16,801 nucleotides of DNA, taken from assembly GCA_018826405.1 (NCBI GenBank), contig JAHJZL010000075.1:1-16801 (forward strand). Direction: 5' to 3'. The translations under genes and the position numbers were made by a program. This DNA comes from Patescibacteria group bacterium. Lineage in GTDB: Bacteria; Patescibacteriota; Minisyncoccia; Phycocordibacterales; Phycocordibacteraceae. A model generated the notes under the pieces. The model was given only the letters and a program-made list of their open reading frames with translations. It searched no databases and was not told where the DNA came from. Positions 1 through 6,439 of the stretch are shown here, one piece after another. Position 1 is the first letter of the stretch. Each line of letters begins with the position of its first letter.

Positions 1-240
1 CATTTCACCATAGGATATGCGGATCTCACGGGAGACTCTGTTCCCGAAACTTATTTCTTTCTTGACGAAGACGCTCCAGGAACAAACTCAAGCGATAACT
101 CTGGCGTAATACCAACCTCTGCGCTCGTGGCGATTGATCGCGCACTTGATGATGGGAACCTTGCTACAGGTGCCGTGCGAGGAGATGGCAACGGATATAC
201 AACTGCAGTAGGAGAAATAGTATTCATCCCTTCGTTGTAG
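1..240 (+). CDS. C-terminus of a probable type IV prepilin-like protein (5' end outside window)
   Basis: An open frame enters from the left edge and stops at TAG 238-240, giving 79 visible residues with no start in the window. The segment ALVAIDRALDDGNLATGAVR followed by GDGNGYTTAVGEIVFIP resembles the C-terminal part of prepilin-type proteins in Patescibacteria, where an 'IDxKxDDG...GxVR' stretch is common. The N-terminal cleavage/methylation helix that would prove this is not visible, so the assignment is inference from the tail only. There is no terminator between it and the following transketolase gene, whose promoter follows directly after the stop. Confidence 0.5.
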   Translation, partial: HFTIGYADLTGDSVPETYFFLDEDAPGTNSSDNSGVIPTSALVAIDRALDDGNLATGAVRGDGNGYTTAVGEIVFIPSL

Positions 241-255
241 AAGTCGGTAGTATCG

Positions 256-261
256 TATACT
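256..261 (+). promoter_or_regulatory. -10 box of the transketolase gene
   Basis: TATACT, continuing as TATACTAGGAAT, ends 6 nt before the ATG at 268. The usual initiation distance would place the first transcribed base at or next to the A of ATG, so the mRNA should be leaderless. No convincing -35 is visible; the best is TTGTAG at 235-240 with a short 15-nt spacer. Confidence 0.55.
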
Positions 262-267
262 AGGAAT

Positions 268-1257
268 ATGATTTCTCAGACTTTGAAACTCTCTTCAGAT
301 ATTTTTAGTCCTGACATTGAACAAAAACCAACTCGTGACGGATTTGGAACGGGTACAGTTGAGGCCGGAAAGAAGAATGAAAATGTTGTTGTGCTTTGTG
401 CAGATCTTAAAGAATCAACACGAGCAGAATGGTTTGAGAAGGAATTCCCAGACCGCTTTGTTGAGATTGGTGTTGCAGAACAAAACCTTGCAACTGTTGG
501 AAGCGGCATGGCAGCTATGGGCAAGATACCCTTCGTAGCCTCATATGCAGCATTTTCTCCAGGCCGAAACTACGAGCAAATACGAACTACAATTGCACTA
601 AATGAGCAGCATGTAGTCGTGTGCGGTATGCATGCAGGAGTATCTGTAGGGCCTGATGGTGCGACACATCAAATGCTTGAAGACATTGGTCTCATGCGCA
701 TGTTGCCTGGTATGGTCGTACTCGTTCCAGGAGACGCAGAAGAAGCGCATAAGGCAGTGGTAGCAGCAGCAGAACATAACGGACCCGTGTACATTCGTTT
801 TGGACGTACGGCGTCTCCAACGTTTACAACAAAGGAGACTCCTTTTGAAATAGGGAAGGCACTCTCCTTGTGGGAACACGAGAAACCTCGTGTCGCTATT
901 ATGTCGTGCGGCACACTTTCATATCAGGCACTCCTTGCTGCTCGCGCACTTGCTGCAGAAGGAATTGAAGTTTCAGTACTGCACGTGCCAAGCATTAAGC
1001 CGCTTGATACTGAAGCAGTTGTACAGGCGGCAAAGCGTGCAGGACGCGTGATAACGCTCGAAGAGCACCAAGTTATGGGAGGGTTTGGGAGCGCCATTGC
1101 AGAGTGTCTTTCAGAACACTATCCAGTTCCTGTGCGTCGTATGGGTGTGCAAGATGCGTTCGGACAGTCTGGAAAGCCTGAAGAACTTATGGAACACTAC
1201 GGTCTTTCTGCTACTCACATCATTAAGGTAGTTAAGTCTTTCAATGCCGTATACTAG
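268..1257 (+). CDS. Transketolase, C-terminal subunit (pyrimidine-binding plus C-terminal domains)
   Basis: This 329-aa protein matches the C-terminal half of transketolases, which in the split form pairs with a separate N-terminal, thiamine-diphosphate-binding subunit to transfer two-carbon ketol units in the non-oxidative pentose phosphate pathway. Visible landmarks are GVAEQNLATVGSGMA at 69-83, with the glutamate (E71) that activates the cofactor, and DGATHQ at 130-135. The C-terminal Rossmann-like domain follows from about residue 205. The N-terminal subunit is not adjacent on the visible left side, where a prepilin end is found instead. DXS or pyruvate dehydrogenase E1-beta relatives are less likely given the length and motifs. 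The start is fixed by the -10 box six bases upstream. Confidence 0.88.
   Translation: MISQTLKLSSDIFSPDIEQKPTRDGFGTGTVEAGKKNENVVVLCADLKESTRAEWFEKEFPDRFVEIGVAEQNLATVGSGMAAMGKIPFVASYAAFSPGRNYEQIRTTIALNEQHVVVCGMHAGVSVGPDGATHQMLEDIGLMRMLPGMVVLVPGDAEEAHKAVVAAAEHNGPVYIRFGRTASPTFTTKETPFEIGKALSLWEHEKPRVAIMSCGTLSYQALLAARALAAEGIEVSVLHVPSIKPLDTEAVVQAAKRAGRVITLEEHQVMGGFGSAIAECLSEHYPVPVRRMGVQDAFGQSGKPEELMEHYGLSATHIIKVVKSFNAVY
1250..1255 (+). promoter_or_regulatory. -10 box of the small GTG-initiated gene
   Basis: TATACT (again in the octamer TATACTAG) overlaps the last two sense codons and the first base of the TAG stop of the transketolase gene. It ends 8 nt before the GTG at 1264. This placement matches the other promoters of the window and supports the small gene as a separate transcription unit. 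Confidence 0.5.
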
Positions 1258-1263
1258 AGAATA

Positions 1264-1422
1264 GTGAAAGGAAAGAAACTCAGTTTATATGTGGCAGCGC
1301 TTGTTATAACGGTTTTCGGAGCCGCCGCTACCATGCTTATAGTTTCCGCGGCCTATGATGCGCCGCTGCCAGAGTACGCAAATGTAGATCCCTTTTCTCC
1401 TACTGTTGATTTTGGACATTAA
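1264..1422 (+). CDS. Small single-pass membrane protein, 52 aa, GTG start
   Basis: A 52-codon frame starts with GTG and stops with TAA at 1420-1422. The protein begins MKGKKLSLYVAALVITVF, has one hydrophobic helix at about residues 7-30 preceded by three lysines, and ends in a short polar tail (DPFSPTVDFGH). The predicted topology is cytoplasmic N-terminus with the tail outside, by the positive-inside rule. It is supported as a real gene by a TATACT box 8 nt upstream and an intrinsic terminator starting one base after its stop. I do not recognise a family, and no function can be assigned. Confidence 0.6.
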   Translation: MKGKKLSLYVAALVITVFGAAATMLIVSAAYDAPLPEYANVDPFSPTVDFGH

Positions 1423-1447
1423 AAAAGCCCGCTTCGTGCGGGCTTTT
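1423..1447. terminator. Bidirectional terminator between the small membrane gene and pfkB-type kinase
   Basis: A 10-bp stem (AAAAGCCCGC paired with GCGGGCTTTT) with a 5-nt TTCGT loop. A- and T-tracts on the two sides let it serve the small + strand gene and the minus-strand kinase, whose stop lies at 1451-1453. Confidence 0.88.
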
Positions 1448-1450
1448 GTC

Positions 1451-2449
1451 TTAACTTAGTTCTGAGAGCTTGTATTCAGGAGGCGCTGCTTCCAAAAACT
1501 TCTCAAGCACCTCTCTGGTTAGAAGTCCTTTTTGGGCGCCAACTTCTTGAACAACTGCCATAGAGTTAATAGGTCCCCAAAGCAGAGCCTCTTCAAGCGG
1601 TTTTCCTAACGCAAGGGCAACGGCAACTGTTGAAGAGAACGCATCTCCTGCGCCAGTGCGCTCGAAGGGTGCGCGCTGGTCTGGATACATTGGGACATGG
1701 AGTTTCTTTTCTCCATCAAATGAATACGCACCCTCACGTCCGTCTGTTATAACCACAACCTTTGGTCCAAGCGCACGCATGGCTTCCAGAAGCTTGCTCA
1801 TGTCATGCTCGTCTGGAAGGTCCAGAATACGCTGGGATTCCTCTTTGTTTGCGAAGAAGAGATCGCTTCGTGCGTAGAGAGGGGCAAGCGCTTCCTTTCC
1901 AAGCTTCATCTGGAATGTGCCTGGCTGGAACGCAAGCTTCGTTGTTGGATGTGCTTCAAGGAAAGAAACTAATTCTGTGTGATACGGAAGAGAGTTCTCT
2001 GCAAGAGAGGAGAGGTATACCCACTTAGGGCTCTCTGATACTTCTGGAAGGGTGTATGAGAATTCTTCGTGCTTAACGAGAATAGTACGCTCGCTGCCAT
2101 ACCAGAGTACGAAATGGTGGTTAGTTATCTTTCCAGCTTCAGTAACCATAAGGGACGTGTCTACGCCTTCTTTTTCAAGCACCTCAAGGCACTCCTTTCC
2201 GTATCGGTCTTCTCCTACATAGGAGCGAAGCGATGCAGGGAGCCCAAGACGGCTTGCAGATACTGCAGCATTAGATGCGTTCCCAACAGCAACAGCATGC
2301 ACTGCGTACTCGTAGGGAATCTTGTCCCCAAAGCGCATGCAGAGCTCCTTGTTCTCAGAGTTTAAGGTCTCTGCAACGTGCGCATCAGTAAGGCGGATAA
2401 ATGGTTCGGTAACAATGTCGCCTATGGCGAGGAATTCAATGTGAGACAT
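1451..2449 (-). CDS. PfkB-family carbohydrate kinase
   Basis: The 332-aa protein belongs to the ribokinase/PfkB superfamily, which phosphorylates sugars or nucleosides with ATP. The N-terminal substrate-binding signature appears as GNASNAAVSASRLGL (56-70). The C-terminal signature is ERTGAGDAFSS (263-273), with the catalytic base at D269 and the anion-hole GAGD at 266-269. VVITDGREGAYSFDG (232-246) is the usual nucleotide-binding strand-turn. The substrate cannot be read from the sequence; fructose, a fructose phosphate or ribose are all possible. It lies divergent to the class I aldolase, so a role near the fructose-phosphate step is plausible but inferred. The ATG at 2447-2449 is chosen because a TATACT box ends six bases upstream. 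Confidence 0.9.
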   Translation of the reverse strand: MSHIEFLAIGDIVTEPFIRLTDAHVAETLNSENKELCMRFGDKIPYEYAVHAVAVGNASNAAVSASRLGLPASLRSYVGEDRYGKECLEVLEKEGVDTSLMVTEAGKITNHHFVLWYGSERTILVKHEEFSYTLPEVSESPKWVYLSSLAENSLPYHTELVSFLEAHPTTKLAFQPGTFQMKLGKEALAPLYARSDLFFANKEESQRILDLPDEHDMSKLLEAMRALGPKVVVITDGREGAYSFDGEKKLHVPMYPDQRAPFERTGAGDAFSSTVAVALALGKPLEEALLWGPINSMAVVQEVGAQKGLLTREVLEKFLEAAPPEYKLSELS

Positions 2450-2455
2450 GACAGT

Positions 2456-2461
2456 AGTATA
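2456..2461 (-). promoter_or_regulatory. -10 box of the PfkB-family kinase gene
   Basis: On the minus strand TATACT ends 6 nt before the ATG, which predicts a leaderless transcript. No good -35 is visible. It forms the left half of a 78-bp divergent promoter region shared with the aldolase gene. Confidence 0.55.
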
Positions 2462-2512
2462 ACAAAGACATGCATTGCACTACGTCTTGATAACCATACT
2501 TCGTACACGCGC

Positions 2513-2518
2513 TATACT
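2513..2518 (+). promoter_or_regulatory. -10 box of the class I aldolase gene
   Basis: TATACT inside GCGCTATACTAGGAAT ends 9 nt before the ATG at 2528. The nearest -35-like element, TTGATA at 2487-2492, has a 20-nt spacer and is doubtful. The 12-mer GCGCTATACTAG recurs exactly at 10332-10343. Confidence 0.55.
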
Positions 2519-2527
2519 AGGAATCAT

Positions 2528-3523
2528 ATGACGAATCTTTCAGACACAGCACAGCAGCTCGTTGCGCAAGGTAAAGGAATCCTTGCGGCAGACGAGAGTT
2601 TCTCAACGGCAGATAAGCGGCTTGTTGAGTACGGTATCGAACCAAGCGAGGAAATGCGCAGACAGTTTCGTGACATGCTCCTTGGAACCCCTGGACTCGA
2701 GCAGTATTTGTCTGGAGTTATTTTGTACGAGGAGACGCTGGACCAGAAAGCAGATAGCGGAGTTCCGTTTCCAGAGCTTCTCTCAAGCGAGCATATATTC
2801 CCAGGCATAAAGGTTGATCTGGGACTTGACGAGTTCCCTGATTCTCCAGAAGAGACCATAACTAAGGGGTTGCTCGGATTGCCGGAGCGACTTGCAACAT
2901 ACAGAGACACTTACGGAGCTCGATTTACTAAGTGGCGCGCAGCCATACGCATTGAAGGAGACAGACTCCCAACGTCAGGAATGCTTGTTGAGAACGCTAA
3001 GCGCCTTGCAAGCTACGCGTATGAAGTGCAGAAGGCAGGCATGGTGCCCATGGTTGAGCCTGAAGTATTGCTTGAGGGAGCACACAGCAGATTGCGTGCA
3101 CGCGAAGTTGTTGAAACAACATTGCACGTACTCTTTGATGCACTTACAGACCAAAACGTTGATCTCTCTGGAGTTATCCTCAAAACTTCTATGGTGCTCT
3201 CTGGAAGCAAGAGCGGACGCACAGACACTCCAGAAGAAGTTGCTGAAGACACACTCGCTGTACTGCTCGCTGCAGTACCCAAGGAAGTGCCAGGAATTGT
3301 GTTTCTGTCTGGAGGGCAGGGGCCTGATCAGGCAACGGCAAACTTGGCAGCTATTTCAGCTCGTGCCAAAGAACTTAATGCGCCATGGCCACTAACTTTT
3401 AGTTATGCTCGCGCGCTGCAGGAGGAAGCGCTTTCTATCTGGAAAGGAAAGGAGGAGAATCAGGAGCAGGCTCGCGCTGTCTTTATTGAGAGACTTAAGA
3501 AGGTGCAAGCAGCGCTGCTATAA
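2528..3523 (+). CDS. Fructose-bisphosphate aldolase, class I
   Basis: This is a 331-aa Schiff-base aldolase that cleaves fructose 1,6-bisphosphate into two triose phosphates in glycolysis, or runs in reverse. Landmarks are GKGILAADES (15-24), SGVILYEETL (62-71), TKWRAAIRIE (134-143), MVPMVEPEVLLEGAH (172-186) and VILKTSMVLSG (216-226), where K219 is the expected Schiff-base lysine. IVFLSGGQ (257-264) binds phosphate. The longer upstream frame back to 2378 is rejected because the conserved protein begins at MTNLSDTAQQL and the promoter lies just before it. It is divergent from the PfkB kinase and may be co-regulated with it. No terminator is evident after the stop. Confidence 0.93.
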   Translation: MTNLSDTAQQLVAQGKGILAADESFSTADKRLVEYGIEPSEEMRRQFRDMLLGTPGLEQYLSGVILYEETLDQKADSGVPFPELLSSEHIFPGIKVDLGLDEFPDSPEETITKGLLGLPERLATYRDTYGARFTKWRAAIRIEGDRLPTSGMLVENAKRLASYAYEVQKAGMVPMVEPEVLLEGAHSRLRAREVVETTLHVLFDALTDQNVDLSGVILKTSMVLSGSKSGRTDTPEEVAEDTLAVLLAAVPKEVPGIVFLSGGQGPDQATANLAAISARAKELNAPWPLTFSYARALQEEALSIWKGKEENQEQARAVFIERLKKVQAALL

Positions 3524-3540
3524 GTTTTGCACAGTGCGTT

Positions 3541-3568
3541 TTGAAAGGCCCCAAAAAAGCGCTAAGGT
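3541..3568 (+). promoter_or_regulatory. Promoter of the small membrane protein/pilin unit
   Basis: TTGAAA (3541-3546), a 16-nt spacer and TAAGGT (3563-3568), ending 6 nt before the ATG at 3575. The TAAGG within the -10 could alternatively be read as a weak ribosome binding site about 7 nt from the start, so the two interpretations compete. Confidence 0.4.
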
Positions 3569-3574
3569 AAGTAC

Positions 3575-3805
3575 ATGGCCGTAGAATTTAATGAGCCAGT
3601 ATACGGAGCAAATCAGACTGTTAAGGAGGCGCGAAAGCCTTCAGTATTTATACGGACTGTATTAAAGACTGGTCTCGCAAAGGACGTGATCCAGGCGGAG
3701 AAAGTTTTATTAGTGGCGAGTGTCCTCGTACTCTTGTTTGCTGCCTTTTTGATTTTTTCAGGAACTGCCCAGGCTCCAGACGCGCTCCCAGATCCAATTT
3801 TATAA
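3575..3805 (+). CDS. Small single-pass membrane protein upstream of a pilin gene
   Basis: This is a 76-aa protein of unknown function. A polar, basic N-terminal part of about 43 residues precedes one hydrophobic helix (about 44-64, VLLVASVLVLLFAAFLIFSG). A short proline-rich tail follows. This arrangement suggests a tail-anchored or type II membrane protein with a cytoplasmic N-terminal half. The pilin gene starts only two bases after the TAA stop, so the two are almost certainly cotranscribed and perhaps translationally coupled. That context hints at a role linked to pilus assembly or the inner membrane platform, but nothing in the sequence shows it. Confidence 0.7.
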   Translation: MAVEFNEPVYGANQTVKEARKPSVFIRTVLKTGLAKDVIQAEKVLLVASVLVLLFAAFLIFSGTAQAPDALPDPIL

Positions 3806-3807
3806 AC

Positions 3808-4284
3808 ATGAAATCCAAAGGATTTACCCTCATTGAACTTTTAGTTGTTATTGCAATAATCGGGCTTCTTTCTTCAGTGGTATTGGCTTCTTTAAATACT
3901 GCGCGGCTAAAGGGCAGGGAAGCAAAGCGCCAGACAGAAATGAATTCTGTTATACGGGCACTTGGTCTCTATAGACTAGATAATCCTGGTAGCTATCCTC
4001 CGACGGGAGGAAGTTTGTACGGATGTACTACAAGCACCTGTCTTTCAGTACTCACTGACGAACTCGTACCAAAATATATTGCAGAGATCCCTATAGATCC
4101 AAAGTTTGGCAATACGAGCACCGGATATAGGTATTGTATGAGTGCTTCATATCCAAACGAATACGCGATTTTAAGACAGAGCGAGAAGACAGGCACCTGG
4201 TGCAGCGTGCAGACGCCAGCGCCCGTATCAGGAACCTTTTGTTGGCACACGGCAGGAGTGCCAACGTACGCACGGTGCAATTAG
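3808..4284 (+). CDS. Type IV pilin / pseudopilin
   Basis: The 158-aa protein has a classic prepilin N-terminus: a very short basic leader MKSKG, the peptidase cleavage site after G5, then the helix FTLIELLVVIAIIGLL with the conserved glutamate at position 5 of the mature protein (E10). The helix continues to about residue 50 (NSVIRALGLYRLDN), and a C-terminal domain carries six cysteines. Prepilin peptidase would cleave and N-methylate it before assembly into a pilus or pseudopilus. It follows the preceding gene by two bases without its own ribosome binding site. Whether it is a major pilin or a minor pseudopilin cannot be told. Confidence 0.88.
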   Translation: MKSKGFTLIELLVVIAIIGLLSSVVLASLNTARLKGREAKRQTEMNSVIRALGLYRLDNPGSYPPTGGSLYGCTTSTCLSVLTDELVPKYIAEIPIDPKFGNTSTGYRYCMSASYPNEYAILRQSEKTGTWCSVQTPAPVSGTFCWHTAGVPTYARCN

Positions 4285-4285
4285 C

Positions 4286-4314
4286 TTGCCTCACGCGCTG
4301 TTTTCAGGCATACT
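4286..4314 (+). promoter_or_regulatory. Promoter of the bL25 gene
   Basis: TTGCCT (4286-4291), a 17-nt spacer and CATACT (4309-4314), ending 9 nt before the ATG at 4324. The -35 begins one base after the pilin stop codon ends at 4284. The predicted leader is only about 2-3 nt. Confidence 0.6.
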
Positions 4315-4323
4315 CCATCCACT

Positions 4324-4959
4324 ATGCATAGCCTTACCGCAACACCCCGCACAATTACTGGAAAGACCTCCGGACTTCTCGCGAAGGACGGCCTTATTCC
4401 TGCCGTTGTATACGGCCCTAAACAGGATCCGATTAGCATCTCTCTCTCATTGCATGAGTTTGAGGCAGTGCTTCGCCACGGAGGAGAATCAGGACTTATT
4501 GAGCTTTCAGGACTTGATAAGCCAATGCAGGTCCTTATTCATGACCTAGATCGTGATCCAGTTACGCACACTCCACGCCACACTGATCTCTATGCAGTAC
4601 AAAAGGGAGCAAAGGTAACGGTAACAACTGCACTTTCATTCGTTGGAGAGTCCCAGGCAGTTAACGAAGGAGCTAACCTCGTTAAGGTGCTTCATGAAGT
4701 TGAGATTGAGTCTGATCCTTCAAAGATCCCAACAGAGATTGAGGTTGATATCAGCGCACTTGCAACACTTGAGGATCAGATCCGTGTTGGAGACATCAAA
4801 GCACCAGCAGGAGTTGAGATTCTTACACCTGCAGACGAGATTGTTGCGCTCGCGCAGGCAGTTGAAGAAGAGCCTGAAGAGGATACTGCAGCTCCAGATA
4901 TGGATGCAATTGAAGTTGAGAAGAAAGGCAAGGAGGACGCAGGCGAAGACGCAGAATAA
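4324..4959 (+). CDS. rplY: 50S ribosomal protein bL25 (long CTC/TL5 form)
   Basis: The 211-aa protein matches the two-domain bL25 form, which binds 5S rRNA in the large subunit. Residues 1-90 are the L25 domain (LTATPRTITGKTS, then LIPAVVYGP at about 24-32). The C-terminal TL5-type beta domain spans about 95-180 (LHEVEIESDPSKIPTEIEVD). A strongly acidic tail rich in Glu and Asp ends the protein, as is common in long forms. It stands alone between its own promoter and a strong terminator. The family assignment is by recognition of these segments. Confidence 0.92.
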   Translation: MHSLTATPRTITGKTSGLLAKDGLIPAVVYGPKQDPISISLSLHEFEAVLRHGGESGLIELSGLDKPMQVLIHDLDRDPVTHTPRHTDLYAVQKGAKVTVTTALSFVGESQAVNEGANLVKVLHEVEIESDPSKIPTEIEVDISALATLEDQIRVGDIKAPAGVEILTPADEIVALAQAVEEEPEEDTAAPDMDAIEVEKKGKEDAGEDAE

Positions 4960-4971
4960 GTATTCTGTTGC

Positions 4972-5003
4972 AAAAAGCCCCGCATGTATGTGCGGGGCTT
5001 TTT
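4972..5003 (+). terminator. Intrinsic terminator after the bL25 gene
   Basis: A 13-bp stem (AAAAAGCCCCGCA paired with TGCGGGGCTTTTT) and a 6-nt loop, starting 12 bases after the stop codon and ending in a T-run. Confidence 0.92.
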
Positions 5004-5013
5004 GTACGTCTGA

Positions 5014-5019
5014 TATACT
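5014..5019 (+). promoter_or_regulatory. -10 box of the transglycosylase gene
   Basis: TATACT, here followed by ACTACC, lies 10 nt after the bL25 terminator and ends 12 nt before the ATG at 5032, giving a leader of about 5 nt. The expected -35 position falls inside the terminator and shows no consensus. Confidence 0.5.
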
Positions 5020-5031
5020 ACTACCTGATTT

Positions 5032-6369
5032 ATGCGAAGACTTTTCATACTCCCTCTTATACTTGGCGCAGTACTGCTCGGCCCGCTTGTTGTTGGTGCA
5101 CAAAGCACAGATTTAACTGCTCAGGAGCGTGCTGCTCTTGAGCGCCAGCTGGCTCAGCTTGAGAAAGATATGGTTAAGACGCAGGCAACGATTGATACGC
5201 TGTCTTCTCAGGGGCAATCTTTGCAGCGCGATATCGCTATTTTGGATGGAGAGATTAAGAAGGCAAAACTACAAGTGCAGACTACAGAAGTTGAGATTAG
5301 AGCGCTTTCTGCAGGCATCGTTGTGCACGGAAGGACCATTAACTCACTCTCAGACAAACTAGTGCGAGAGAAAGATTCACTCGCCCAGATTATCCGCAAG
5401 ACGGATGCTATAGACGAGTACACGCTCGTTGAGGCAGTTCTTTCAACACAGGATCTCTCTGACTTCTTCGCAGACTTAGATTCGTTCGCAAGTATTAAGG
5501 CAGCGATGCGTGAATCGTTTGAAGAATTGAGAGATACGCGCCAACAAACAGAGAAAGAGAAGACAGGACTTGAAGGAGCTCGCACCAATCAACAGATTCT
5601 TAAATCTGCACTTTTATTGAACCAGCAGAAAGTACAAGCAAAGGAGGCTGAGAAGAAGAAACTTCTCGCAGAGACAAAGGGACAGGAGAGTCAGTACAGA
5701 CAGCTGAAGTCTGCGCAGGAGCAAACAGCAGCTCAAATTCGTGCAAAGCTTTTCCCGTTGCGTGACACAAGCGGTATTCAGTTTGGGCAAGCAGTTGATT
5801 ACGCGAAGACTGCGTCAAAAATAACAGGTGTTCGTGCTGCGCTTATACTCGCCATCCTTTCGCAAGAGTCAGATCTTGGGAAGAACGTAGGACAGTGTTT
5901 GATAACAAGCCTTGAGACGGGAGACGGAAAGGGAAAGAACACTGGCACTCCGTTCCCAGGCACCATGAAAGCCCCACGTGATACCGTGCCGTTTGCTCGT
6001 CTCATGAAAGCAGCAGGACGTGATTGGGCGAATACGCCAATATCCTGTCCGCTTCCAGGAGGATACGGAGGAGCTATGGGTCCTACGCAGTTTATCCCTT
6101 CAACATGGGAGATGTTTGAGGGAAAGATTAAGAGTGCGCTTGGAGTTGCTGCCGCTGACCCATGGAATGCACTCCATGCCATTACAGCAACAGGACTGTA
6201 TCTTGCAGACGTGGGTGCTGCAGGAGGAAGTTATATTGCAGAGCACACAGCTGCAGCTCGCTACTACGCAGGAGGGAACTGGGCAACTTCAGGACAGGGA
6301 TACGGAAATAGCGTGATGTCTAAGGCTGCAGCCTTCCAGAAAGATATTGATTTCTTGAATGCGAACTGA
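5032..6369 (+). CDS. Secreted coiled-coil lytic murein transglycosylase
   Basis: This 445-aa protein probably cleaves the glycan strands of peptidoglycan outside the membrane. It begins with a signal peptide (RRLFILPLILGAVLLGPLVV, cleavage near GAQS, residue 24). A long coiled coil from about 28 to 240 follows, like the regulatory coil of PcsB/CwlO/EnvC-type cell-wall hydrolases. The C-terminal domain (about 250-445) is lysozyme-like: ILAILSQESDLG holds the probable catalytic glutamate E279, and GPTQFIPSTWEMF (350-362) and ARYYAGGNW (409-417) are signature segments of soluble lytic transglycosylases. About 60 residues separate the catalytic helix from the GPTQF motif. A role in division or insertion of envelope machines is inferred. 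Confidence 0.87.
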   Translation: MRRLFILPLILGAVLLGPLVVGAQSTDLTAQERAALERQLAQLEKDMVKTQATIDTLSSQGQSLQRDIAILDGEIKKAKLQVQTTEVEIRALSAGIVVHGRTINSLSDKLVREKDSLAQIIRKTDAIDEYTLVEAVLSTQDLSDFFADLDSFASIKAAMRESFEELRDTRQQTEKEKTGLEGARTNQQILKSALLLNQQKVQAKEAEKKKLLAETKGQESQYRQLKSAQEQTAAQIRAKLFPLRDTSGIQFGQAVDYAKTASKITGVRAALILAILSQESDLGKNVGQCLITSLETGDGKGKNTGTPFPGTMKAPRDTVPFARLMKAAGRDWANTPISCPLPGGYGGAMGPTQFIPSTWEMFEGKIKSALGVAAADPWNALHAITATGLYLADVGAAGGSYIAEHTAAARYYAGGNWATSGQGYGNSVMSKAAAFQKDIDFLNAN

Positions 6370-6424
6370 GCAGGGGAACGGAAGTTTTGTTAACAGTCCA
6401 AGCTTATTTCTTCCAGAAGCAGGG

Positions 6425-6430
6425 TACTAT
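6425..6430 (+). promoter_or_regulatory. -10 box of the envelope cluster
   Basis: TACTAT ends 9 nt before the ATG at 6440. The best -35-like sequence is weak (CTTATT at 6403-6408, 16-nt spacer). It would drive the 6440 and 7445 genes together. Confidence 0.4.
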
Positions 6431-6439
6431 TAGGTACAT

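Noticed and set aside
2487..2518. TTGATA and TATACT as a full promoter of the aldolase gene
   Set aside because: The 20-nt spacer is too long for a normal sigma-70-type promoter; only the -10 box was kept.
2378..2527. N-terminal extension of the aldolase frame back to 2378
   Set aside because: It overlaps the start of the divergent kinase gene and the TATACT promoter, and aldolase homology begins at the 2528 ATG.
3525..3545. Short inverted repeat GCAC/GTGC after the aldolase gene as a terminator
   Set aside because: The four-base arms leave a one-base centre and cannot form a stable hairpin.
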